Assembly (NCBI GenBank): GCA_041396125.1
Contig: JAWKZG010000011.1
Span: 124,001 to 188,000, forward strand
Source: JAWKZG01 sp041396125
Lineage (GTDB): Bacteria; Pseudomonadota; Gammaproteobacteria; Competibacterales; Competibacteraceae
Reading direction: 5' to 3'
Length of the DNA: 64,000 bases
Numbering within the stretch: the stretch's first letter is position 1; each line of letters begins with the position of its first letter. The notes under the pieces were generated by a model. It was not told where the DNA came from. It was given only the letters and a program-made list of their open reading frames with translations, and did not search any database. Of the stretch, positions 1 to 9,349 are shown piece by piece. The translations under genes were made by a program, and so were the position numbers.

Positions 1-834
1 ATTGATCCGCTCCAGCCCGCCTTGCTCGATAGCCTCCCGAATCAGCTCACGCTGCTCCCCGGTGCCCGTGCGCATAGTGTAAATCAGTGGCAAGGTTGGT
101 TTGCCCTCGGCCAGATCGTCACCGATATTTTTACCCAGCTCGGTGCTGGAAGAACTGTAATCCAGCATGTCATCGACCAACTGAAAAGCCAGCCCCAAAT
201 GCAAACCATATCGTGCTAACGCCTGCTCTTCATCGTCCGGACGCTGTGCCAGTACCGCGCCAATTTGCGCCGCGGCCTCGAACAGCTTGGCGGTCTTGCA
301 GCGAATGACATCAAAATAACGGGCTTCGGTCGTGTCAGGATCGTGCACATTAAGCAGTTGCATGACCTCACCTTCAGCGATCTGATTGGTAGTATCCGCC
401 AGAATCTGCATAACACGCATGCGCTGCAATCCAACCATCATTTGGAAAGCCCGCGAATACAAAAAATCACCTACCAGCACACTGGCTTCGTTACCCCATA
501 CCGCGTTAGCGGTTTCCTGGCCGCGTCGCAGTTCGGAAGCATCGACAACATCGTCATGCAGCAAAGTGGCCGTATGGATAAATTCAATGATAGCGGCAGC
601 CTGAATATGATCGGTACCACTGAATCCCGCTGCCCGTGCAGCCAGCAACACAAGCTGCGGTCGTAACCGCTTGCCGCCGCTATTGATTATATACGCACCC
701 AGCTGATTAATCAGCACCACATCAGAACTCAGCTGCTGTTGTATCAGCCGATTAACCGCGTGCAGATCGTCTTCAATTAAAACTCGGATATCGTCGATGT
801 TCATCATACTTGCTGGTTGGGAATCGGCGCTCAT
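1..834 (-). CDS. ispB: octaprenyl/polyprenyl diphosphate synthase, 3' end outside window
   Basis: Trans-prenyltransferase that condenses farnesyl diphosphate with isopentenyl diphosphate to make the quinone side chain. The 278 codons visible start at ATG 834 on the minus strand and run off the left edge, so the C-terminus is missing. Visible family marks are GGKRLRPQ near residue 55, the first aspartate-rich motif LLHDDVVD, a GEVMQL segment, and the second aspartate-rich motif LVDDMLD. The gene is divergent from rplU, the usual gammaproteobacterial arrangement. The exact chain length of the product (C40 or other) cannot be read from sequence. Confidence 0.95.
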   Translation of the reverse strand, partial: MSADSQPASMMNIDDIRVLIEDDLHAVNRLIQQQLSSDVVLINQLGAYIINSGGKRLRPQLVLLAARAAGFSGTDHIQAAAIIEFIHTATLLHDDVVDASELRRGQETANAVWGNEASVLVGDFLYSRAFQMMVGLQRMRVMQILADTTNQIAEGEVMQLLNVHDPDTTEARYFDVIRCKTAKLFEAAAQIGAVLAQRPDDEEQALARYGLHLGLAFQLVDDMLDYSSSSTELGKNIGDDLAEGKPTLPLIYTMRTGTGEQRELIREAIEQGGLERIN

Positions 835-965
835 GCTAGGTAGGGCAGGTATTGGTGTCAAGCAGTTATACGGTGCTTTTCTTATTAGTGTGCGCGAAAA
901 TTCATAATGCCGCCATACGCATACGATGTGCCGGCCAGTTATATAGCAAAAACATGCTGATTTGT

Positions 966-994
966 TTGACCTTCTCCAGTCGAATCGCTAAAAT
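966..994 (+). promoter_or_regulatory. sigma70-type promoter for rplU-rpmA
   Basis: A -35 box TTGACC (966-971) and a -10 box TAAAAT (989-994) are separated by exactly 17 bases. Transcription would start near 1001, leaving a leader of about 53 bases before the rplU ATG. Position and match to consensus suit a strong ribosomal-protein promoter. No start site has been mapped. Confidence 0.7.
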
Positions 995-1053
995 TAGCGC
1001 CCTTTGCCAGGGGCATAGTTCTGGCATTTCAACATTTTTGGGGTTTCAACGAA

Positions 1054-1368
1054 ATGTATGCAGTCATAAAAACCGGTGGCAAACAGTACCGGGTAAGCGA
1101 GGGGCAGACCCTGAAGGTCGAGAAACTGCCCGTCGATGCTGGCGCTTCCGTAGACTTTGAACAGGTTCTGCTGGTTGCCGATGGCGAACAGGTTACAGTA
1201 GGCGCTCCGCTGATCGAAGGCGGAAAAGTATCCGCAACTGTGAAAAGCCACGGTCGGGCGGATAAGGTCGAAATCGTCAAGTTCCGCCGCCGTAAACATC
1301 ACCGTAAGCAGATGGGCCACCGGCAACATTATACCGAAATCGAAATTACCGGTATTCAAGCCGGCTAA
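1054..1368 (+). CDS. rplU: 50S ribosomal protein L21
   Basis: Large-subunit ribosomal protein that binds 23S rRNA. The 104-residue product begins MYAVIKTGGKQYRV, the L21 N-terminal signature, and has the basic KFRRRKHHRKQMGHRQ segment near the C-terminus. The length matches the bacterial family. It is followed after 21 bases by rpmA, and the pair sits between a good sigma70-type promoter and an intrinsic terminator. Confidence 0.98.
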   Translation: MYAVIKTGGKQYRVSEGQTLKVEKLPVDAGASVDFEQVLLVADGEQVTVGAPLIEGGKVSATVKSHGRADKVEIVKFRRRKHHRKQMGHRQHYTEIEITGIQAG

Positions 1369-1389
1369 ACGCTCTCAGGAGATACTATC

Positions 1390-1650
1390 ATGGCGCATAA
1401 AAAGGCAGGCGGCAGTAGCCGCAACGGCCGCGATTCCAAATCCAAACGCCTGGGCGTAAAGCGTTTCGGCGGCCAGGCCGTACAAGCAGGCAATATTCTG
1501 GTTCGTCAGCGCGGCACCAAATTTCATCCAGGCGTCAATGTCGGTTGCGGCAAAGACTATACTTTGTTTGCAAAAGCCGATGGCCAGGTTGTGTTCGAAG
1601 TCAAAGGCCCGCTCAAGCGTAAAACAGTCAGCGTGCAACCGCTAAGCTGA
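1390..1650 (+). CDS. rpmA: 50S ribosomal protein L27
   Basis: Large-subunit protein whose N-terminus reaches toward the peptidyl transferase centre. The 86-residue product starts MAHKKAGGSSRNGRDS and contains GTKFHPG, both family signatures. A CAGGAG ribosome-binding site lies about 8 bases upstream of the ATG. Cotranscribed with rplU and followed by an intrinsic terminator at 1676-1702. Confidence 0.98.
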   Translation: MAHKKAGGSSRNGRDSKSKRLGVKRFGGQAVQAGNILVRQRGTKFHPGVNVGCGKDYTLFAKADGQVVFEVKGPLKRKTVSVQPLS

Positions 1651-1675
1651 TTACCGGCTTCCAAACCGCAGCGCG

Positions 1676-1702
1676 AAAAGCCCCCGCTAGCGGGGCTTTT
1701 TT
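1676..1702 (+). terminator. intrinsic terminator after rpmA
   Basis: A GC-rich hairpin built on CCCCGCTAGCGGGG is flanked by an A-run on the 5' side and a run of six T on the 3' side, 25 bases after the rpmA stop and 21 bases before the obgE ATG. It should limit transcription from rplU-rpmA into obgE; obgE may depend on read-through or its own promoter. Confidence 0.85.
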
Positions 1703-1723
1703 CGTATAGCAGGCACGTAAATC

Positions 1724-2818
1724 ATGAAATTTGTTGACGAGGCTACGATCAACGTCGAGGCAGGCGACGGCGGCAATGGCTGCGTCAGCTTCCGGCGTGA
1801 AAAATTTATCCCCTTCGGTGGTCCTGATGGTGGAGACGGTGGCGATGGCGGCAGTGTTTATCTCTGCGCTGATCCCCATCTCAACACGCTGGTTGATTAT
1901 CGCTACTCCCGCCTGTTTCGCGCTCAACGTGGCGAGAACGGTTCTGGCAATAACAAAACCGGTGCCAAGGGCGAGGATTTAATCGTTAATGTGCCAGTCG
2001 GCACCGTAGCGCTGGATGCTGATACCGACGAAATCATCGGCGATCTGACGCAACCAGGGCAAACGCTGCTGGTTGCCCGAGGCGGCTTTCACGGGCTGGG
2101 CAATACGCGTTATAAAAGCAGCACCAATCGTGCGCCGCGTCAATCCAAACCCGGCACACCGGGCGAGCATCGGACTTTACGGCTGGAATTGAAACTGCTG
2201 GCTGATGTGGGCTTACTGGGTATGCCGAACGCCGGCAAATCGACTCTGATCAATGCTGTTTCAGCGGCCCATCCCAAAATTGCTGATTATCCGTTTACGA
2301 CCCTGTACCCCAGCCTGGGCGTTGTCAGTGTTGGCCCGTTGTCGAGTTTCGTGATGGCGGATATTCCCGGCTTGATCGAAGGTGCTGCCGAAGGCGCAGG
2401 ACTGGGCATCCGCTTTCTAAAACATCTGGCGCGTACCCATTTGCTGTTGCATATGGTCGATGTTTCACCCTACAGCGACAGCGGCGATCCGGTTAATGAT
2501 GTACGCGCTATCGAGCACGAACTGACCCAGTACGATGCCGAACTAGGCCAGCGCGAACGCTGGCTGGTACTGAACAAAATCGATTTATTGCCGGAAGAAG
2601 AACGGGCGCAACGGCAGCAGGACATTATTACCGCCTTGAACTGGCAAGGCCCAGTTTTTGCCATTTCCGCTGCTCAACAACTGGACACCCGCGAATTATG
2701 TAACGCCATCATGCGCTGGCTGGAGCGGGAACGTAGCGAGCAGCAGCCGCTGCAATTGCCCGATGGCCGGTATGCCGAGCTACCTCCGGACACCACTACC
2801 GACAGCGATGCTGAATAA
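1724..2818 (+). CDS. obgE: Obg family GTPase
   Basis: Essential ribosome-associated GTPase acting in 50S assembly and stress control. The 364-residue product has the glycine-rich Obg fold at residues 1-158 (NVEAGDGGNGCVSF, GGDGGDGGSVYL), then a G domain with P-loop GMPNAGKST near residue 166, switch region FTTLYP, DIPGLIEGA and NKIDLL. It ends in an acidic tail. The stop overlaps the proB start by 11 bases, so the two are probably translated together. Confidence 0.97.
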   Translation: MKFVDEATINVEAGDGGNGCVSFRREKFIPFGGPDGGDGGDGGSVYLCADPHLNTLVDYRYSRLFRAQRGENGSGNNKTGAKGEDLIVNVPVGTVALDADTDEIIGDLTQPGQTLLVARGGFHGLGNTRYKSSTNRAPRQSKPGTPGEHRTLRLELKLLADVGLLGMPNAGKSTLINAVSAAHPKIADYPFTTLYPSLGVVSVGPLSSFVMADIPGLIEGAAEGAGLGIRFLKHLARTHLLLHMVDVSPYSDSGDPVNDVRAIEHELTQYDAELGQRERWLVLNKIDLLPEEERAQRQQDIITALNWQGPVFAISAAQQLDTRELCNAIMRWLERERSEQQPLQLPDGRYAELPPDTTTDSDAE

Positions 2819-3935
2819 AGATCGTATCCGGCTGGGCCAGAGTCAGCGCTGGGTAATCAAGATCGGCAGTGCCATGATCACTAATAACGGGCGCGGCCTG
2901 GATATGCCGATGATCAGCGCCTGGGCTGAGCAAATGGCGACACTGCACCGGCAAGGCAAGAAACTGTTACTGGTCTCGTCAGGTGCAGTAGCCGAAGGCA
3001 TGCGCCGGCTGGGGCAGACACGTCGCCCCACCGCCCTGTATGAGTTACAGGCGGCGGCAGCAGTTGGTCAGATGGGCTTGGTGCAGGCTTATGAGTCACA
3101 GTTCCAACGGCATGGTATCCGTACCGCCCAGGTCTTGCTGACGCACGAGGATGCCGCTGATCGCAAGCGTTATCTGAATATTCGCAGCACCTTGCGAACA
3201 TTACTGCAGCTTGGCGTAATTCCGGTTATCAACGAAAACGATACTGTCGTGCATGACGAAATCCGTTTTGGTGATAACGACACCCTCGGCGCGCTGGTCG
3301 CCAATCTGGTGGAAGCTGATTTACTGGTCATTCTGACCGACCAGCGCGGCATGTATGAACGCGATCCCAGACAATACCCTGAGGCGCAACTGATCAGTGA
3401 AGCGGCTGCTGGTGATCCAGGCCTGGAGGCGATGTCCGGTGCCGGCGGTAATCTGGGCCGGGGCGGCATGCTGACCAAGGTACAGGCAGCAGCCAAGGCA
3501 GCCCGTTCAGGGGCATCCACACTGATCGCCTGGGGCCGTGAGCCTGACGTCTTGCTGCGCGTGGCGCAGGGCGACAACCTGGGTACCTTGCTGCGACCGG
3601 CCAAAAGCCCGTTAGCGGCCCGTAAGCAATGGCTGGCTGCACAATTACAGGTACGGGGACGCTTGCACCTGGACGCTGGCGCAGTGACGGTGCTCACCCA
3701 GGCTGGACGCAGTCTGTTGCCGGTCGGCGTGAGTGCTATTGAAGGGGCATTTTTACGCGGTGAACTGGTTGCCTGTCTGACTCCGGACGGGCGCGAAATC
3801 GCTCGCGGACTGGTGAATTACAATGCCGCAGACAGCGCTAAAATCATCGGTCACCCCAGTGAGCGCATCGGAGATTTATTGGGTTATGTGGATGAACCAG
3901 AACTAATTCATCGTGATAATCTAGTGTTGATCTAG
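2808..3935 (+). CDS. proB: glutamate 5-kinase
   Basis: First step of proline synthesis: ATP-dependent phosphorylation of glutamate. I chose ATG 2808 (MLNKDRIRLGQSQRWVIKIGS) because it gives 375 residues, the family size, with the kinase fold starting at once; a longer frame back to 2658 only overlaps obgE. The N-terminal amino-acid kinase domain has VIKIGSAM, LVSSGAVAEGM, NENDTV and GRGGMLTKVQAA; the C-terminal 90 residues look like a PUA domain. proA is not in the window. Confidence 0.96.
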   Translation: MLNKDRIRLGQSQRWVIKIGSAMITNNGRGLDMPMISAWAEQMATLHRQGKKLLLVSSGAVAEGMRRLGQTRRPTALYELQAAAAVGQMGLVQAYESQFQRHGIRTAQVLLTHEDAADRKRYLNIRSTLRTLLQLGVIPVINENDTVVHDEIRFGDNDTLGALVANLVEADLLVILTDQRGMYERDPRQYPEAQLISEAAAGDPGLEAMSGAGGNLGRGGMLTKVQAAAKAARSGASTLIAWGREPDVLLRVAQGDNLGTLLRPAKSPLAARKQWLAAQLQVRGRLHLDAGAVTVLTQAGRSLLPVGVSAIEGAFLRGELVACLTPDGREIARGLVNYNAADSAKIIGHPSERIGDLLGYVDEPELIHRDNLVLI

Positions 3936-4124
3936 CCGGATGCTGCGTGGTGCAGCAAAGATCGCACTGAAGCGGGAGCAGGAATACACAGCCATTCCAC
4001 CGGCAGGGATATTCCTTATATCAAGCTGGCCTTACGACAGGCTGGAAAGTTCCGAAAGCAGGTGGGTTTGAGCAGGCGCTGCTGCATTGAGCATACAGCG
4101 CACATTCGATGCCGTTTAGTCAGA

Positions 4125-4391
4125 TCAGGCTTGTAAAGCGTTCAGACGCTGCCCGAGACGGCTTTTATGACGGGCGGCTTTATTGGGATGAATGAGTCCC
4201 TTGCGGGCAGCCCGGTCAACGGCCGAGGCAGCAGCCTGATAGGCAGTAGTAGCAGTGGGCTTGTCGCCGTCAGCAATGAGTTTGATCGCTTTTTTAATAG
4301 CGCTGCGCATTGCGGAACGACGGCTGGCATTATGCTGGCGGTGCTTTTCCGCCTGCCGTACGCGTTTTTTTGCTTGAAGGGTGTTCGCCAA
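4125..4391 (-). CDS. rpsT: 30S ribosomal protein S20
   Basis: Primary 16S rRNA-binding protein of the small subunit. The 88-residue, Lys/Arg/Ala-rich helical product begins MANTLQAKKRVRQAEKHRQ, typical of S20, and starts with ATG. It is divergent from murJ, as in many gammaproteobacteria. The 189 bases between proB and the rpsT stop hold no gene or terminator that I can recognise. Confidence 0.97.
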   Translation of the reverse strand: MANTLQAKKRVRQAEKHRQHNASRRSAMRSAIKKAIKLIADGDKPTATTAYQAAASAVDRAARKGLIHPNKAARHKSRLGQRLNALQA

Positions 4392-4472
4392 GTTCGTACT
4401 CCCGAATAGGTTCCATTGAATCGATAGCTCAGTCCGCCTTAATGTTCGCGGACAGACTAAAAAAGGTGCGTA

Positions 4473-4500
4473 ACATTAGCAGTTTTTATGTTTTTGTCAA
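4473..4500 (-). promoter_or_regulatory. sigma70-type promoter for rpsT
   Basis: On the minus strand a perfect -35 box TTGACA (4495-4500) is followed after 16 bases by TAATGT (4473-4478). Transcription would start near 4466 and leave a leader of about 75 bases before rpsT. Inferred from sequence only. Confidence 0.6.
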
Positions 4501-4539
4501 TCCGTTAACCCGGCAAACCGATTAAATCAGCGTAACACG

Positions 4540-6127
4540 ATGGCGACACAAGTTCCTACCCCTCCACGCACTACAGCCGGCGCTACAGCCAGATTGCTGC
4601 GCTCATCGGCTATTGTCAGCGTGATGACACTGCTGTCGCGCATATTAGGCTTGCTGCGGGATATGGTGATTGCCCGGGTATTCGGCTCCGGTGTCGCAGC
4701 GGATGCCTTTTTTGTGGCGTTCCGGATCCCTAACCTGTTTCGCCGCATGTTTGCCGAGGGCGCATTCTCAATGGCCTTTGTACCGGTGCTGAATGAATAC
4801 AAAGAGCAGCGCTCTGTCGCAGAACTGCAAGCATTAGTAAACAGAGTGGCTGGTACGCTCGGTGCCTGCTTATTGTTGTTCACCGGCCTGGGCATGCTGG
4901 CAGCGCCCTGGGTGGTACGCGCTTTCGCCCTCGGGTTTGCCGACGTGGAAGGCAAGCTGGAGTTAACCACGGCATTACTGCGGATCACGTTTCCCTATTT
5001 ACTGTTTGTATCCCTGGCCGCCTTTGCCGGTGGTATTTTAAACAGCTTCGGACGATTCGCTGCTGCCGCCTTTACCCCTGTCCTGCTCAATCTCTGCATG
5101 ATTGCCGCCGCGCTGTGGCTCGCGCCTTATTTTGCCGAACCGATCACCGCGCTGGCCTGGGGCGTATTTGCAGCAGGCCTGGCGCAATTGCTGTTTTTGT
5201 TGCCTTATTTACGCGCCTTACGTTTGTTGCCGCGACCGCGCTGGGGCTGGCACGATAGCGGTGTGCGCAGAATTATGACCTTGATGGTACCGGTGCTGTT
5301 TGGCTCATCAGCATCACAGATCAATCTTCTGATCAATACCCAACTGGCCGCCACTCTGGTCAGTGGCAGTGTCAGCTGGCTGTACTACACGGATCGGTTG
5401 CTGGAGTTCCCGGTCGGCCTGTTTGGTGTGGCTCTGGGCACTGTTATCCTGCCGAAACTGTCGCAGGAACATGCCCGCCAGTCACCGCAGGAGTTCGGGG
5501 CTACGCTGGACTGGGCTCTGCGCTGGGCGATGCTGATCGCGCTGCCGGCCAGTGCGGCTCTTGTGGTACTGGCCAGTCCGCTGCTGACAACCATGTTTCA
5601 CTATGGGGCATTCAGCGCAACCGATGTGGAAATGGCCAGTCGCAGTGTGGTAGCTCTGGCACCCGGTGTTATCGGATTTCTGGGTATTAAAGTACTGGCA
5701 CCCGGTTTTTATTCACGCCAGGACAGCAAAACCCCGGCCCAGATCGGGGTTGTCACCGTCCTGGTCAACATCATCTTTAGCCTGTCACTAATCGGCTCAA
5801 TGGCGCATGCTGGACTGGCCCTGGCAGCTGGGACTGGCAGCGCTGATCAATGCCGGCCTGCTGTTGACGATCCTGTGGCGGCGCGGAATTTACCGATTAT
5901 CCCGGCAGTGGCTGGGGTTTCTGCCGCGACTACTGCTCGCCACCGCCGTCATGACACTTGTCGTTGATTGGCTGGCGGGCGATCTGTCACGCTGGCTGAC
6001 GGCCGGTGGATTACAGCGTGTACTCTGGCTGGCAGGGCTGGTCGTGGCCGGCTTTCTATTATACGGTTGTACATTGCTGCTCAGTGGTTTGCGGCCCCGG
6101 CATCTAAAGCTGGCGGCAAGCAGCTAG
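4540..6127 (+). CDS. murJ: lipid II flippase MurJ, interrupted by one +1 frameshift
   Basis: MOP-superfamily flippase for the peptidoglycan precursor lipid II, essential in most relatives. The first frame (4540-5967) gives the N-terminal part with family motifs LLSRILGLLRDMVIARVFG and FRIPNLFRRMFAEGAF and many membrane segments. Near 5830-5832 (GGG) the reading moves to another frame, which continues to 6127 with ALINAGLL and the last helices. Removing one G restores LALAAGLAALINAGLL. The codon logic is clean, so the protein is probably intact in the cell and the extra G a sequence error in a G run; a real lesion cannot be excluded. Confidence 0.9.
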
Positions 6128-6231
6128 CAGGATCGGCACAGCTCAAAGCCATACGAACTAAATTCGGGCGGGCCAAACGCGTACAGACTGGAGTAGTTTA
6201 GAATGGTTGGTTTTACAATTATTGGAATACC

Positions 6232-7206
6232 ATGGAGCTGATTCGAGGTCTCACCAATCTTAAGCCTGCACATCACGGCTGCGTACTTGCCATCGGTAAC
6301 TTCGACGGGGTGCATCGTGGCCATCAGGTTATCATCGAACAATTACACCGGCTGGCGCATTCTTTAGACCTTCCGGCAAGCCTGCTGACCTTTGAGCCAC
6401 TACCACGGGAAGTGCTGGATCCGGCCAATGCGCCAGCCCGGCTAACCCGCTTGCGCGAGAAGCTGATAGCGTTGCGTGACAGCGGCCTTGAGCGGGTCTT
6501 GTGTGTGCACTTTGACCATGCGTTTTCCCGTCTCAGCCCGGAACAGTTCATCGAAACCTTGTTGGTACAGCGGCTTGGGGTACGGGCGTTAGTAGTCGGT
6601 GATGATTTTCGTTTTGGTCATCGCGGCAGTGGTGATATCTCGCTTTTGCGCACCGCAGGCGAACGTTATGGCTATCAGGTCATTGACTGCGCCCGCTTTG
6701 AACTACACGGTCGACGGGTCAGCAGCTCCTGGGTGCGGGAAGCGCTGGCGCAAGGCAATCTGGCACTCAGCACCGAACTGCTGGGGCGACCGTATTGCAT
6801 CCATGGCCGGGTAGCACACGGTGACCAGCTGGGCCGCACCATAAGTTTTCCAACCGCCAATATCCGCCTGCTGCGTGATAAAGCGCCAGTATCCGGCGTC
6901 TTTGCGGTACGCCTGCACGGTTTGGCTACGCCTGCCCTGCCCGGTGTAGCCAATGTCGGCAAGCGCCCAACCGTCAATGGTGTGGACAGTCGGCTGGAAG
7001 TGCATCTGTTCGATTTTGAGGCAGATATCTACGGACGTCAGGTCGCTGTGGAACTGGTCCGGAAAATTCGGGACGAGCAGAAGTTTGCTTCATTGGACGC
7101 GCTCAAAGCTCAGATCCAATATGATGCAGAACAGGCCCGCCATATTTTGCAACAGCCGGCAGAAACGGGCTCAGGCGTACAGCAACAGGAGGCCGGCTCA
7201 TGTTGA
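6232..7206 (+). CDS. ribF: bifunctional riboflavin kinase / FAD synthetase
   Basis: Makes FMN from riboflavin and then FAD. The 324-residue product has an N-terminal nucleotidyltransferase domain with GNFDGVHRGHQ (about residues 22-32) and a C-terminal riboflavin kinase domain with GRTISFPTANI and GVANVGKRPTV. Its stop overlaps the lspA start by 7 bases. In most gammaproteobacteria ileS lies between ribF and lspA; here there is no room for it. Confidence 0.96.
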   Translation: MELIRGLTNLKPAHHGCVLAIGNFDGVHRGHQVIIEQLHRLAHSLDLPASLLTFEPLPREVLDPANAPARLTRLREKLIALRDSGLERVLCVHFDHAFSRLSPEQFIETLLVQRLGVRALVVGDDFRFGHRGSGDISLLRTAGERYGYQVIDCARFELHGRRVSSSWVREALAQGNLALSTELLGRPYCIHGRVAHGDQLGRTISFPTANIRLLRDKAPVSGVFAVRLHGLATPALPGVANVGKRPTVNGVDSRLEVHLFDFEADIYGRQVAVELVRKIRDEQKFASLDALKAQIQYDAEQARHILQQPAETGSGVQQQEAGSC

Positions 7207-7706
7207 GATGGTTAGGATTAAGTGGTCTGGTTATCGTGCTGGACCAGCTCACCAAGTGGCTGGCTGAAACGTCTCTGACGCCTTACCAGCCCGAAGCGCT
7301 GACAAGCTGGTTTAATCTGACTTTAATGTACAATACCGGTGCCGCATTCAGTTTTCTGGCAAATGAGGGCGGCTGGCAGCGCTGGCTTTTACTCGGACTG
7401 GCCAGTGCAGTGAGTGTTTTTCTGCTGGTCTTGCTGGCGCGCTTGCGGCCCGGTCAAAACTGGCTGGCGGCAGCATTGGCACTGGTACTGGGCGGCGCAG
7501 TCGGTAATATCATTGACCGTCTGTTATACGGCCATGTCATCGACTTTCTCGATTTGTACCACACCGCTCTCAGCCGCTGGCCCGGTTTCAGTGCCAGTGG
7601 TCACTGGCCCGCTTTCAATATCGCTGATGCGGCCATATTTATTGGCGCGATCATGTTATTGCTGGATAGCTTTCGCAGTCATCCGCCGCAGACTAAACAA
7701 AATTAA
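7200..7706 (+). CDS. lspA: lipoprotein signal peptidase (SPase II)
   Basis: Inner-membrane aspartic protease that cleaves prolipoproteins after lipidation. The 168-residue product has four hydrophobic segments, MYNTGAAFSFL, GNIIDRLLYGHVIDFLD and FNIADAAIFIGA, which carry the two catalytic aspartates. It starts inside the ribF end (ATG 7200), implying coupled translation. It converges on the paa operon; no clear terminator lies between them. Confidence 0.96.
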   Translation: MLRWLGLSGLVIVLDQLTKWLAETSLTPYQPEALTSWFNLTLMYNTGAAFSFLANEGGWQRWLLLGLASAVSVFLLVLLARLRPGQNWLAAALALVLGGAVGNIIDRLLYGHVIDFLDLYHTALSRWPGFSASGHWPAFNIADAAIFIGAIMLLLDSFRSHPPQTKQN

Positions 7707-7735
7707 TCGTCAATAACAAAGTTACCGCCTGGCCG

Positions 7736-8809
7736 CTACTGATCGAAATCGACGACAAGTTTATCGCTAAGCGGGTAGCTCTGACAGCACAGGATATAAC
7801 CGCGCGCGATATCCTCCTCTGCCAGCGCAAAAGGGTTGTCCATCTCGACCTTGCCCTCGACCAGCGTAGCGCGGCAGGTCGAGCAGATACCGGACTTACA
7901 GGCGTAGGGTAATTCCAGCCCCTGTTGCAAGGCGGCGTCGAGCAGGTTGGTCTGGCTTTTTTCCAGCGTGAGCTGCCGCGACCGACCATCCAGCAGCACT
8001 GTGACCTCGCAACGGGCAAGCTCATTTGTAGCTGCCTGTTTCAGAGGATGCATCCGTCGGCTGCGGGCGTCGTTGCCAAACAATTCAAATTTAAGCGCCC
8101 GTTTATCCAGACCCTGCTCCTGCAGCGTTTCGGCAACCGCCTGCATCATCGCTGGCGGGCCACAGACAAATACCGTATCGAGCGCCCGCACATTCAGCCA
8201 GTATTGCAGCAAAGCCTGGCACTTGGCGTGATCAATACGGCCATTGAAAAGTGCAATATCCTGTTGCTCACGACTCAGGATATGTACCAGACTCAGGCGG
8301 CCCAGAAAACGGTTTTTGAGATCCTCCAACTGCTCCCGGAACATGATGTCAGCTGACGTCCGGTTGCCGTAAACCAGGACAAAATGGCTGTGCGGCTCGG
8401 TTAACAGGGTGGTTTTCAGGATACTCAAGATCGGTGTGATGCCGCTGCCAACCGCAAAACCGGCGTAATACTTCTGCTGCTCAGGGCGAAGGGGCGTATA
8501 GAAATGTCCCATGGGCGGCAGGGTATCCAGTATCTCACCAGCCTTTAATTGCTCATTGGCCCAGGTGGAAAAGACACCGCCCGGCACTTTTTTGATCGCT
8601 ACCTGCAGCACCGGATCCTGCACTGCCGAGCAGATCGAATAGGAGCGCCGGATCTCCTCGCCGTCGATAGTTTTGCGAAAACTCAGGTGTTGTCCCTGAC
8701 TAAACCGGAACCGCTCCCGTAACGCCTCCGGCACCTGCAGACTCAGCACCACAGCGGCACGGGTTTCACGTTGCAGCGCAGCGACGGTCAGGGGATAAAA
8801 GTGTGTCAT
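7736..8809 (-). CDS. paaE: phenylacetyl-CoA epoxidase reductase subunit PaaE
   Basis: NADPH-dependent flavin and iron-sulfur reductase that feeds electrons to the PaaABC di-iron oxygenase. I chose ATG 8809 (MTHFYPLTV), giving 357 residues, the family length; the open frame reaches back to 8950 but would overlap paaD. The N-terminal half is an FAD/NAD(P) reductase domain; the C-terminus is a plant-type 2Fe-2S ferredoxin with YACKSGICSTCRATL and a last cysteine in the YILCCQS segment. Last gene of paaABCDE. Confidence 0.94.
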   Translation of the reverse strand: MTHFYPLTVAALQRETRAAVVLSLQVPEALRERFRFSQGQHLSFRKTIDGEEIRRSYSICSAVQDPVLQVAIKKVPGGVFSTWANEQLKAGEILDTLPPMGHFYTPLRPEQQKYYAGFAVGSGITPILSILKTTLLTEPHSHFVLVYGNRTSADIMFREQLEDLKNRFLGRLSLVHILSREQQDIALFNGRIDHAKCQALLQYWLNVRALDTVFVCGPPAMMQAVAETLQEQGLDKRALKFELFGNDARSRRMHPLKQAATNELARCEVTVLLDGRSRQLTLEKSQTNLLDAALQQGLELPYACKSGICSTCRATLVEGKVEMDNPFALAEEDIARGYILCCQSYPLSDKLVVDFDQ

Positions 8810-8819
8810 ACCAGCCTGC

Positions 8820-9335
8820 TTAAATGCATTTAAAATAGTCAAACGGTTCCAGACAATCGCTGCACCGATACTGGGCTTTACAGGGCGTGGAGCCGAATTC
8901 ACTGATTTTTTCGGTCTGCCCGGAGTTGCAGCGAGGACAGGTAATGACAAGCGTGCGGCGGGTTAGTGTTAGAGGCCGGATGCCTGGCTGATCACTGGTT
9001 TTTTCGACTGGCGGCGCAATACCGTAACGACGCAGTTTTTCTCGCCCCGCAGCAGACAGCCAGTCGCTGCTCCAGGCTGGTGCCAGCCGGTGTTCCAGTC
9101 GCAGGTGATAAATCCCGTGGTGACGTAATGCGGTTTCAATATCCTGTGCAATAACCGCCGTAGCCGGACAACCGGAATAGGTCGGGGTAAGGGCCAGCCA
9201 CAGTTCGGCGTCAGCGCCTGTGCCCTGCCACCACAACTCACGCACAATGCCGAGATCAACCACCGACAATACCGGGATTTCCGGATCGGGAACCTCTTCC
9301 AGCCAGGCCCAGATCTGTTCGGTTGGCACTGTCAT
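8820..9335 (-). CDS. paaD: PaaD, phenylacetyl-CoA epoxidase assembly protein
   Basis: DUF59/MIP18-type protein needed for a functional epoxidase, probably in iron-sulfur or di-iron centre maturation. The 171-residue product begins with a MIP18-like domain (EEVPDPEIPVLSVVDLGIV) and ends in a four-cysteine zinc-ribbon-like tail with CPRCNSGQTEKISEFGSTPC and CSDC. It sits 14 bases downstream of paaC and just upstream of the paaE start. Confidence 0.92.
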   Translation of the reverse strand: MTVPTEQIWAWLEEVPDPEIPVLSVVDLGIVRELWWQGTGADAELWLALTPTYSGCPATAVIAQDIETALRHHGIYHLRLEHRLAPAWSSDWLSAAGREKLRRYGIAPPVEKTSDQPGIRPLTLTRRTLVITCPRCNSGQTEKISEFGSTPCKAQYRCSDCLEPFDYFKCI

Positions 9336-9349
9336 AAATGCGTGCTCCG

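Noticed and set aside
3936..4124. possible short gene after proB
   Set aside because: No frame with family-like sequence; convergent gap only.
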